Assembly (NCBI GenBank): GCA_030770535.1
Contig: JASVEC010000001.1
Location: 1,736,001 to 1,800,000 of the forward strand
Length of the DNA: 64,000 bases
Direction: 5' to 3'
DNA from: Batkoa obscura
Taxonomy: Eukaryota; Entomophthoromycota; Entomophthoromycetes; Entomophthorales; Batkoaceae
Below are positions 22,471-30,893 of the stretch, in pieces. The notes beneath the pieces are model-generated. The model was not told the origin of the DNA, did not search any database, and was given only the letters and a program-made list of their open reading frames with translations. The position numbers were made by a program, and so were the translations under genes. Within the stretch, counting starts at the first letter, position 1; each line of letters begins with the position of its first letter.

Positions 22471-22749
22471 TTATTTTGTACGATCGAACATACCACTCCA
22501 GTTGTTACATTTCTTAGCATTCTTATCAGCGTAATCATAACAATCATATTTACCACCGTTCTCAATCCAGCATGGTGGGTAGTTGCCAGAAGAAACTTGA
22601 GCCCAACCATAGCTTTGGTTATTGGCACGTAAACATTTGTCTTTACTTGGACCACGTTTAAACATGGATTTGGCTTTGTTAAATAAAGAAAAGGACTCAA
22701 CGGTAGTCAATGAAAGGAGAGCAACTAAAGCAACAGTATTGAATTTCAT
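22471..22749 (-). CDS. Secreted cysteine-rich protein, one-module member
   Basis: Intronless, 92 residues. Signal peptide (MKFNTVALVALLSLTTVES), propeptide FSLFNKAKSMFKR with Lys-Arg Kex2-type end, then a single module: CLRANNQSYGW, YPPCWIENGGKYDCYDY, closing CNNWSGMFDRTK and stop. Paralogues continue here into a second module (CNxGNMGTLC...), so this member ends exactly at the module boundary. It may be a genuine one-module form or a shortened gene; the 3' flank shows no second module on inspection. Module one is closest to that at 19494. Confidence 0.82.
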   Translation of the reverse strand: MKFNTVALVALLSLTTVESFSLFNKAKSMFKRGPSKDKCLRANNQSYGWAQVSSGNYPPCWIENGGKYDCYDYADKNAKKCNNWSGMFDRTK

Positions 22750-22803
22750 TTTTAGATATACAATTTACAAATTTTTTTGCGATTTCATGCCTTTCCTATT
22801 TCC

Positions 22804-22813
22804 TTTTTATATA
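22804..22813 (-). promoter_or_regulatory. Probable TATA box (TATATAAAAA)
   Basis: Minus strand, about 60 bp upstream of the ATG at 22749. Confidence 0.5.
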
Positions 22814-24031
22814 CTTTTTCCTGCTTTTTCTCCCTTCTCTTTTTTTATGTAGCGGAATTGAGTTTTTATTCCTCCGTTAACTTGATTAAAATAAGCATAC
22901 ATTTATGCTACTGTTTAATAATTTACTTTTGAGCTTGGGCATTTGCTCTAAGATTCTGTAATAAAAAATCAAAGCAAAATAAAATTTCCGTCTAAAATTT
23001 TTAGCAAAATAATTCAATAGAACTTCATATTCTATTTTAATTCTTTCTTTAAATGAAATCCTTTACCCTTTATTAATAAACTTATGTTACCTTCAAAAAC
23101 AATACCACTTATATAACAGACAGTGATATTTTTATACCATAGCTAGTTTTTATTTCGCCGTATTATTTTCTCCCTTTTTTTAAATTTTATGTAAATCCTG
23201 CTGTCACCCTTAGGATTAAGCCTATTACGTATTTTTTAGAAATATGCTTAATTCAAAAATTAATATTTAGAATTATCAAAGCGTTTAATCAACCACAATA
23301 ACTTACAGATATTATATATAATGATAAAACAGAGAGTAAATTAGTAGTTTACTACAATTCTTTATTTAAAATTTGATACGTTTACAACTAATATCGTTTT
23401 TAAGTATAGAGTATTTTTTTAAAAATTCAATAATCCAAAATCAGAATACAGACGGTCCAATGGAATTTAAAAGCTATATAAATATCAAAATGTAAAAATT
23501 CAACATAGATATCATATTATTCAATAACATTATTCCTTATTGTTTTATTGAAATAACAAAATATAACTGAGATTATTAAAAATTCGCTTAAGCACGTATC
23601 TAAAATAAATTCAAACTTTTATTAATTCTCAGCTAGATATTTTCGTAATTAAAATTAATAAATTAAATATAGTCATTAGCTAAAAATCAAAATTATCCTT
23701 ATAATTATCTTTTTAATTGATCTTATAGACGATACTGGTATACAGTTTTAATTATAATATAAACAAGCTATTTTATTTTCTTATTTTATAGGTTTTTTAC
23801 TGGAAAGTACTTTGACAATGTTTAACTTCAGATAGATAGTATTAAAGTTAGCCTTATATAGTATTTAAAAGCTTAACTTATGAATATATTTTATAATTAA
23901 GTTGAATTAATATCCTATTTGTTTTATCTTTAAATGCTAAAAAGATAAAGCCAGCGTACGTAAAGTATAAATTATTTTATCTGAATGCTTTAATGTAATA
24001 AATAATAAGATATTGTAAAAAATCAAAAACA
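22814..24031. other. Gene-free AT-rich interval
   Basis: About 1.2 kb with no supported gene, RNA or repeat. Confidence 0.5.
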
Positions 24032-24102
24032 TGTCATTGGGGGGAATCGAACCCCCGCTATCGCGGCCACAACGCGGCGTACTACCACTATACTACAATG
24101 AC
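24032..24102 (-). tRNA. tRNA-His (GUG)
   Basis: Acceptor GTCATTG pairs with CAATGAC; anticodon loop TTGTGGC gives GUG; T-arm GGGGGTTCGATTCCCCC. A G precedes position 1 in the DNA, though His tRNAs normally gain G-1 after transcription. The outermost anticodon-stem pair appears as C-A, a slight oddity. Confidence 0.93.
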
Positions 24103-24246
24103 CTGCTAAGCTATTTTGTTTAACTTATATAATATTCTACAGCAGTAAATTTTGTACCAATTTGTATTTAGTTGATAGAATTTTATTTAATTTTTAGACT
24201 ATTTTATGTAGTCACTTATGATCAAAATTTAACTTAAGGTAGTTTA

Positions 24247-24361
24247 ATATGGGGGCGTTTTTTTTGGCTTCATTATTTTTTCTATATTTTAAGCGCTATT
24301 TGAGTGGAAAATTGTTAGTAAAATTGTTAGTAAAATCTTAAACAAAAATATATCCTCATAT
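24247..24361 (+). mobile_element. Family I MITE, copy f
   Basis: From ATATGGGGGCGTTTTTTTTG to TATCCTCATAT. Contains a short internal duplication (two AAATTGTTAGTA-like blocks). First of three elements chained end to end. Confidence 0.85.
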
Positions 24362-24464
24362 GGGGGCGTTTTTTTTGGTTTCATTACTTTTTCCATTTTT
24401 TAAGCGCTATTTAAGTGGAAAGACTGCTAGTAAAATCCTTAGACAAAAAAATACATCCCCATAT
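24358..24464 (+). mobile_element. Family I MITE, copy g
   Basis: From ATATGGGGGCGTTTTTTTTG to ACATCCCCATAT; shares its left ATAT with copy f and its right ATAT with the transposase-bearing element. Confidence 0.88.
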
Positions 24465-24843
24465 GGGGGTGTCCGAATTGGTTTCATTTTTTTATCCAAT
24501 TTTTAAATATTTATATTTTAAAAACTTTGCTTAAAATTCTATAAAAATAAATTCTTTATTAAAAGCCAAAAGTACCCGACACAGTTTTAAATTATTGTTA
24601 TAATTTATATTGTCAATTAGCGGAATTTTTATTAAATTTAATATAAATTCCTGGATTAGTAAAGATTTTACTAATATAGCCTGTATAGTGATATTAGTCA
24701 AAGTTGTAATATGTAAATAAATATATGCTTTTATATAGCTTTATTAAGAAATATTTATTATTAATTGTTTTATATTCAACACTACAGATTTGCTATCAAA
24801 TGAATAAATTATTTTAATGTTATAATTACATTATTAATATATC

Positions 24844-24985
24844 GCTAAGTTAATAAATAGCTGCATGGGAGGGAGTGGTTAGCCCCAAAACTATAATTAA
24901 CCATCCCTATGTAATACAAGCAGTGTATTAATAGTTTTTACTTATTATTACAACTACTTGCTCTTTGACTATTTATTAACTTAGC
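24844..24985. repeat. 142-bp segment with 17-bp perfect inverted ends
   Basis: GCTAAGTTAATAAATAG at 24844-24860 and its reverse complement at 24969-24985, ten bases beyond the transposase stop. Could be a nested mini-element or a hairpin ending the transcript. Confidence 0.6.
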
Positions 24986-24995
24986 TATCAATAAT

Positions 24996-26699
24996 TTAAG
25001 TAATATCAACATTTAATAATTGATTTCTATCATCTAATAAGCTACTTACTTGCTTACTAAATATTGAAACTTTTAAATTCTCAGTTATTTTTGTAAGATA
25101 AGCTGGGGTTGACCTTTTAATTTTTCTATCCTCTATAGACTCTATAACTTTAATTGAAATTATGTCGCTTTTTTTTGATCTATCAGATACTGGATAACAG
25201 TATAGTTTTTTACCACGTTTAATAAAATGTAAATACTTTTTAATACCTTTTATTTTTATTATTTTTTTTGTATCTTTGTTTCTTTCATACTTTTTAAAAA
25301 TTATATTTGTTTTCCCATTATTGACAGTTGAGTTATTAAATCTATTATTTTCACAAACAAAAATCTCAAATTTTGAAATTAATTGATCAATATCTTCTAT
25401 TTTACCTAATGCTTCAAGACTATTTTTCCACTGTGAAAGATTTCCAAAATGCCCGTCAACTATACTTTTTCCATGATGCTCAGCAAAAAAATTAAGATGA
25501 ATATTTAAACTACTATTTATTTTATAAATTTCTTCAAATACATAATGTAAAAACTCTTGAGATTTAAAATGATATCCTGTATCTGCCCATATATTAATTT
25601 TTGTAAACTTTTTAAACAAAGGCTCTTTAGATATTAAATCAATCAAACAATCTCCTGCATATGCTGAATCATGATTTAATATTTCAGATAAATAATCAAA
25701 ATAAACTTTGCCTATTGTTTTATCGTTTTTTAAATACAAAACGCCAAACCCTAATACTGATATAGCTTGTTTGTTATAATGATCTAAGTTTATTGGATCT
25801 GGTCTCGTTCCTATTTCCATATTTTGTTTAAAGTCTAAAATTATTATACAACTTCTATTATTTAATTTTTCAATAGTTTCATTAAGTATGTTTTTTTGAG
25901 TATCAACACAAAATTCATGTAATTTATATAACCTTTTTTCTTTATTAAAAGATTCCTGTATCTCTGCTTTATTTTCTGTCGCTGTATTTATTTTATTTTC
26001 AAATAACTTTTTTCTAACTGTATACTGGGCACATATATTACATAAATCTGTTTTTCTTGCTGGATTTTTAAAATTATTTGGTATATATTTGAAAAATGTT
26101 GACCTAGCTACTGCTTTATCTTTTAAATCATTAAAATACTTACTGTATATCATCCTTCTACTTTTATTTAATATATATATATTCTCTGACGAATATTTAT
26201 CATTATTTTTCTTACTAAATCTTGATGAAATAGTTGAATTATCAAGTAAATATTGTATAATAATCTCGATTTGCTCATCTTTAATTTTTTTTGTATTTTT
26301 GATAGTAGGTCGTAATGTTGGTATTTTATTATTATTAATTATTTTTGAATAATCATATTGATTTTTACTTATATTAAATCCAAAACTTTTACATTCATCA
26401 AAAGAATATACTGAAGCTATAGTCGATAATAATGCTACTTGTTGGTTTTTGTTTCCTGTTTCCCTTAAAACACTAATTTTATACATTGCTTGATTAAGTT
26501 TGTTATTATTAATAGTAAAATTTAATAATATTTCTTTTCTTTTTTTTGTTTTATTATAAAATTCCATAAACTTTGGGCAATTGTGAATAGTTGCTAAAAT
26601 TGATGTAAATGAATTACAATGTTTATACAATGTGCTTCTCCCTACCGTATTAAAGTTTTTAGAAATTCCATTTCGAAGTTTAGTTATAAAAGCTTGCAT
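24996..26699 (-). CDS. Transposase, probable DD(E/D) type, family not assigned
   Basis: Intronless, 567 residues, unbroken. A CNIC pair follows a Lys/Arg-rich N-terminal half (DLCNICAQY near residue 220), suggesting a zinc-binding element. The C-terminal half has three acidic blocks that could form a catalytic triad: CIIILDFKQNMEIG, KINIWADTGYHFKSQEFLHY and FFAEHHGKSIVDGHFGNLSQ. The spacing and the HGKSxxDxHFG signature resemble uncharacterised eukaryotic transposase-like proteins that I recall but cannot name. It sits inside matching inverted ends, which fixes its role better than similarity does. It would be expected to mobilise the element and, by terminal similarity, the family I and II MITEs. 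Confidence 0.8.
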   Translation of the reverse strand: MQAFITKLRNGISKNFNTVGRSTLYKHCNSFTSILATIHNCPKFMEFYNKTKKRKEILLNFTINNNKLNQAMYKISVLRETGNKNQQVALLSTIASVYSFDECKSFGFNISKNQYDYSKIINNNKIPTLRPTIKNTKKIKDEQIEIIIQYLLDNSTISSRFSKKNNDKYSSENIYILNKSRRMIYSKYFNDLKDKAVARSTFFKYIPNNFKNPARKTDLCNICAQYTVRKKLFENKINTATENKAEIQESFNKEKRLYKLHEFCVDTQKNILNETIEKLNNRSCIIILDFKQNMEIGTRPDPINLDHYNKQAISVLGFGVLYLKNDKTIGKVYFDYLSEILNHDSAYAGDCLIDLISKEPLFKKFTKINIWADTGYHFKSQEFLHYVFEEIYKINSSLNIHLNFFAEHHGKSIVDGHFGNLSQWKNSLEALGKIEDIDQLISKFEIFVCENNRFNNSTVNNGKTNIIFKKYERNKDTKKIIKIKGIKKYLHFIKRGKKLYCYPVSDRSKKSDIISIKVIESIEDRKIKRSTPAYLTKITENLKVSIFSKQVSSLLDDRNQLLNVDIT

Positions 26700-26794
26700 T
26701 TTGTTTTTATTTTAACAAAAAACAAAGTCAAATAACTATATAATTATATATTATATAGCTATTGAATATTTAATAAAAAATACAAAACACTGTG

Positions 26795-27165
26795 AAATAT
26801 CGTTTCATCATCTCTGTGATTGATTATCGCATAATAATCACTTAACTTGTTTACAAAACTAGTTGAGTATAAAATAGATTCTCAACATAATAGCTCAAGG
26901 CTTTTTAATTAAATTGTTCCCTAATATTTTACTTTTAATAAAGCCACTAAATCTTTCTGATAATATCTTATGTAGATTTTATAGTAATATCCTGTATTCT
27001 ATTTATTTTACATAGCTCGTAGCTTATTGCGTATTACTCCTATTGATTTAAGTCTATCTTAGCTACATAAACTAAGGCCTTTTGACTTACGGCCAGTTAA
27101 CTAAGCTAGAGCTGCTTTCAACTCCAATTGCTGAGTACTAACTTTCACAAACATATAATCAAAAA
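26795..27165 (-). repeat. Subterminal repeat of the transposon (arm of a larger inverted repeat)
   Basis: This stretch, upstream of the transposase and inside the element, is the inverted counterpart of 27530-28075. Matching blocks include CTTAGTTAACTGGCCGTAAG, AGATAGACTTAAATCAATAG and CAAGTTAAGTGATTATTATG. The downstream copy carries about 190 bp more, inserted after the block matching CTCAACTAG. Confidence 0.8.
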
Positions 27166-27419
27166 AATAAAATAAAATAAAATAAATAAAATAAGTCTTT
27201 AAGTTAAATTTTTATATTTAATTTTAAGCTTTTTAAATTTAGCTAATTATACATTAAAGACTTACAAATTTAAAAACTTAAAATTTGGATTAATTTCTAG
27301 TTAAATTCTGAAACCAATTCGGACACCCCCATATATTATTTTTTTATTCATAAGTTTATTTTAATTATCGAAATTAAGATTAAATTTTTTAAACTTATTA
27401 TAAACAATATAAAAGTTAA

Positions 27420-28310
27420 TACTTGATAATTAAAGTTAAAAGCAGTTTTTGTTTAATTACTTAGCTGTAAATTAAAAAGTTTTAGTTTATATAACTAAAA
27501 TTTAGGTTAATAAAAATAATATATAATATGAAAGTTGGTACTTAGTAGTTGGAGTTAAGGGCAGTTTTTGCTTAGTTAACTGGCCGTAAGCCAAAAGATT
27601 TTAGTTTATATAACTAAGATAGACTTAAATTAATAGGAATAGTGCACAATAAGCTACGAACTATGTAAAACAAATAGAATAGAAAAAAATACTAATGTAA
27701 AATCTACATAAAATAGTATAAAACTTAGTGGCTTTATTAGAAGTACGATATCAGGGAATAATTCAATTAAAAGGCCCCGAGTTATCATGTTGAAGAATCT
27801 CTTTTATACTCCAACTGGGTGGCTATATATAAAGAACATGATAATAGCTATTCCTTATTGTAGTTGCCAAGTATGGACATCAAAACGTGGACAATAAGTT
27901 CTTTATAATTAGGCGGTAGGAATTCTCACAGCAAATCAAAGTAAGGAACTTTGGATTGATTATACCACATGAATCACGGTCAAATTGAATACAAGGCTAC
28001 AGCTAGTTTTGTAAATAAGTTAAGTGATTATTATGTGATAATCAATTATGGGGCTGATGAAGCAACATTTTACAGCTGTATATAAAAAACATAATAATAG
28101 TTATTTTTCATTATAATTGCTAAATATAAATATTAAAATATGAAAACAGTATTTTTTGCAATTAGGCGATAAAATTTTCTATGGTAAATCTAAATAAAAA
28201 ACTTTAAATTAATTATATTTAAATCTAGAAATATAATAATTATTTAAATTATTTAAAAAATTGATTGCAGTTTTATAATTGATTTACGGTTGCAGCTAAT
28301 TATCTTTGCC
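27420..28310 (+). repeat. Decayed copies of the transposon's subterminal repeat
   Basis: Three partial units in direct order: 27420-27530, 27534-28075 and 28080-28310. Units one and three align with unit two but carry A where unit two has G and T where it has C at almost every difference (for example TTAATACTTG against TTGGTACTTA, and AAACATAATAATAGTTATTT against the GC-richer GAACATGATAATAGCTATTC). No coding capacity. Confidence 0.75.
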
Positions 28311-28576
28311 ACTTATAAAAAAAGTCAGATTATTTAAATCTATAATTTCAGTAAAAATAAAATTGGTCAAATCAGTATTATTAAAGCATATTTTTAATTT
28401 TAAAATATAAGTAAAGTATAAAATAACATCTCACTTTTTTAATTTAATATCTGTTAAAAAAAGTATTACTAATTTTTAATTTATTATCAGCATATGACAT
28501 AATTTATAAGCTAATTTAGTAGTCAAAATATTCTTCACCCTTTTAGGAGTAAAACAAGGACATGAAAACTCAGTTT

Positions 28577-28648
28577 CTCCCCATCAGGGAATCGAACCCT
28601 GGCCACCACGGTGAGAGCGTGGGATCCTAACCACTGGACCAATGAGGA
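28577..28648 (-). tRNA. tRNA-Glu (CUC)
   Basis: 72 nt. Acceptor TCCTCAT pairs with ATGGGGA; anticodon loop CTCTCAC in stem CCACG/CGTGG gives CUC; T-arm CAGGGTTCGATTCCCTG. D-arm contains the usual GTGGTTAGGA. Confidence 0.96.
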
Positions 28649-28938
28649 CGCTTCATTAATATGATATCAAAAGAAAACTTAATATTTATAATTAGAGTAT
28701 ATTTTTGAATTGAAGCCAATTTTGCAAATTACATTCTAACAATAAAGAATAACAGGGTTTTTTAATTATCAATTATTTTTGCATTATTAATTCACTGGTT
28801 TTAGTATATTTAATTTTGAAGCCTTTTTAATTTGAAGAACTTTTTATAAAGATATTAATAGTAGCAATGGTTAACCCCCTTTTAAGAATTTTTTAAAATG
28901 CCCACTTGCTAGTAACATCCATATTTACGTTTGTTACC

Positions 28939-29047
28939 ATATGGGGATGTATTTTTGTGTTTAAGAATTTTATTAACAATTTTTCTACTCAAATAGCGCT
29001 TAAAATATGGAAAAAGTGATGAAGCCAAAAAACACACCCCCACATAT
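28939..29047 (-). mobile_element. Family I MITE, copy i
   Basis: From ATATGGGGATGTATTTTTG to ACACCCCCACATAT; core AGCGCTTAAAATATGG. Confidence 0.85.
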
Positions 29048-29697
29048 ATGTTTAGATATTTGAAAATGGCTTTTTCCATAATAAAATGTATTTATCGTTC
29101 GTTTGATGTAACAAAACTATATAGTTTGAACCATATTGTCTATTTAACAAAAAAATACTTCAAGAACTCCAAATATAACTTTAACCGTCTACTGTTCTGC
29201 TGATACTATGAATGTTTCTATATGAGCTTAATGTGATTAATATTTACAAATATTCAACTAGGGACTATTATTACAATCATTCTTTTTTATTATAAAACTC
29301 ACAGCATATTATTGGTTAATAAAGTAGAAGTGCTGGTGAAGTCGTATTTTATTAAAATCATAAACTAGGTATATTCCAATTTAAAAATTTCTTTCAATTA
29401 ACAAAAATTCTTGTCAATAATACAAATATTTCGCTACAACTTTTATGTGTTGGATGGTACTAATGATTGTTAAATTGATCTTATTATATTTTTAATCAAG
29501 TGCATATAAAATAGTCATGAAAATCACAAGATTTAATGTAACACTGATGACTGGGTTCATATGTCCAGCTTTTGTATCTTTTTGTATATTATACTTATAT
29601 TTACTATAAATAAAAGATTCAATTAATAATCCCTATTTACATTCCACTTTTTTAATAGTTCCCAAAATTAGCTTAAATTTTATTACTGTAATTTAAT
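29048..29697. other. Gene-free interval
   Basis: About 650 bp, AT-rich, nothing recognised. Confidence 0.45.
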
Positions 29698-29968
29698 AAT
29701 GCTCACTTACTATTTAAGGGATAAGAAACTATTTTGGTTTTATAAACAAATAGAATTTGATGTAGTTAATAGAATATTTTTAATATTGGTAATGACAAAC
29801 CTTGGTTTAAGGGAAAAAGGTAAAGATTAATAGGATCAAAAAACATTCAAATATTACCCTTAAAATCTATAAAGAGTATATTCCTCAACCATTGTTACTT
29901 AAATTAATTTAATATTGTACTAATAAGTTATATAACTAAGAAATTTTTTACCATGAGATTTATTAAAA

Positions 29969-30124
29969 ATGAAAATGAACATCTACTTCTTAACTATCCT
30001 TCTCGCTTACATTAACGTATCTCTTGCTTTACCTCAAGATTTTAGCCAATATTCTGATCCTGGTAATCAAGACTCTTCATCTGGAGGACCAAATCTATTA
30101 AGATATCGCATTGCTTTTAAATGA
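29969..30124 (+). CDS. Small secreted peptide precursor (51 residues)
   Basis: MKMNIYFLTILLAYINVSLA is a clear signal peptide; the mature part starts LPQDFSQYSDPGNQ and ends RYRIAFK. No cysteine. A second in-frame ATG six bases downstream would also work. A mirror copy exists at 38747-38887 with the same signal peptide and first ~12 mature residues (LPQDFSQYSDP) but an unrelated C-terminus, so the two genes have diverged from mid-coding onward. The TATA-like TATAAAGA region near 29868-29880 lies about 95 bp upstream. Function unknown; small size lowers confidence, duplication with conserved frame raises it. Confidence 0.68.
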   Translation: MKMNIYFLTILLAYINVSLALPQDFSQYSDPGNQDSSSGGPNLLRYRIAFK

Positions 30125-30660
30125 AAGTACACAGTTTATATTTATAGTTTACAATATTCATACTTATGGATATACTCTACCTATAGTTTAATCTTATTAT
30201 TAAATAATATACCTATTTAAACCTTTTAATATATTTGATTTAATGATTACAATTTATTAAAAAAATATTTTTTTAGTTAAATAACCTATATAAAACTAAT
30301 TAATTATATGTTATGGTTATTTTTTTAATTCTTTCATTTAGATTATTTTATTAATATAATTCAATAAAAAGCTATTTTATTTTAATCTTTAAATAGACTT
30401 AATAATAATATTTTCAAATTCAAAAATTGAATCTTAAAAACTAGAAAGGGGAATTATACGTTATCTGATCTAAAACATTAACTATAAAGTGATCTTATTG
30501 AGATGAAGTATTCTATCTTTAAATCAATCATATTAATTTGAATCCTGATTTGGTTATTATTTTTTTTAAAATGATAATTGGACTTACAAATACAATAGAT
30601 TGAATTGTTTAAGTAAATTATAAATTATAGAAATTTAATTTAGTATTATTATGAGAGTTC
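30125..30660. other. Diverged middle of the inverted-repeat arm
   Basis: AT-rich, no gene seen; only patchy similarity to 38180-38740. Confidence 0.5.
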
Positions 30661-30842
30661 GGCTTCACCCTGCGGTAGTGCAATACAAGGGAAACCTGTG
30701 GAGAGGCATTGAGCAAGCCCAATGCTTTCTCCGAAAACCAAAGATTGAGTTAATAACATTTAAGTCCGTAGACTTAATTTCAGTTATTAAACTGAAAAGA
30801 ACAGATACTACACTTGATCTTAGCCAAAAGGCTTGAGAGGAT
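30661..30842 (-). ncRNA. U2 spliceosomal snRNA (copy 1)
   Basis: Reads from about 30842 leftwards: ATCCTCTCAAGCCTTTTGGC, then the invariant GATCAAGTGTAGTATCTGTT with the GUAGUA branch-point recognition element, stem-loop IIa (TTTCAGTTTAATAACTGAAA), an Sm site AATCTTTGGT and two 3' stem-loops (GGAGAAAGCATTGGGC...). Identical to the copy at 37993-38178 over the whole RNA. The exact 3' end is estimated. U2 pairs with the intron branch point in the spliceosome. Confidence 0.95.
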
Positions 30843-30893
30843 TGTAAAGATCAATCAATGAGAGTGGTTGCATTTTTATTCCCCGAGCAAAAT
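30843..30893 (-). promoter_or_regulatory. Conserved upstream element of U2
   Basis: About 50 bp immediately upstream of U2 (TTTGCTCGGGGAATAAAAAT on the sense strand) is identical in both copies, then similarity ends; it probably holds the core promoter. Confidence 0.5.

Larger units (their letters stand above)
24461..27334 (-). mobile_element. Transposase-bearing DNA transposon with ATATGGGG termini
   Basis: 2,874 bp including flanking ATAT. Perfect 26-bp inverted ends when ATAT is counted (24461-24486 and 27309-27334): ATATGGGGGTGT, then CCGAATT, then GGTTTCA. The family I MITEs share ATATGGGGGTGT and the GG[TC]TTCAT block, replacing CCGAATT with a T run, so they look like non-autonomous relatives. 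One long uninterrupted transposase frame lies on the minus strand. The element looks whole. Target duplication is ATAT, or TA if the ends are taken as TATGGGG; the sequence alone cannot separate these. Confidence 0.85.
29698..30893 (+). repeat. Left arm of the U2/peptide inverted duplication
   Basis: Carries the peptide gene and, at its inner end, a U2 gene, in mirror order to 37941-39172. Identity is highest over U2 and its upstream element (to about 30893) and high over the peptide gene promoter (29698-30070). The middle is diverged, with patches such as TGATTTGGTTA still matching. Confidence 0.85.

Noticed and set aside
24461-27334. Retroelement or virus-derived origin for the 2.9-kb element
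   Set aside because: No reverse transcriptase, capsid or long terminal direct repeats; short inverted ends and a single transposase fit a plain DNA transposon.
30651-30836. 61-residue frames over both U2 loci (MRVRLHPAVVQYKG...)
   Set aside because: Antisense translation of U2 snRNA; conservation is explained by the RNA.
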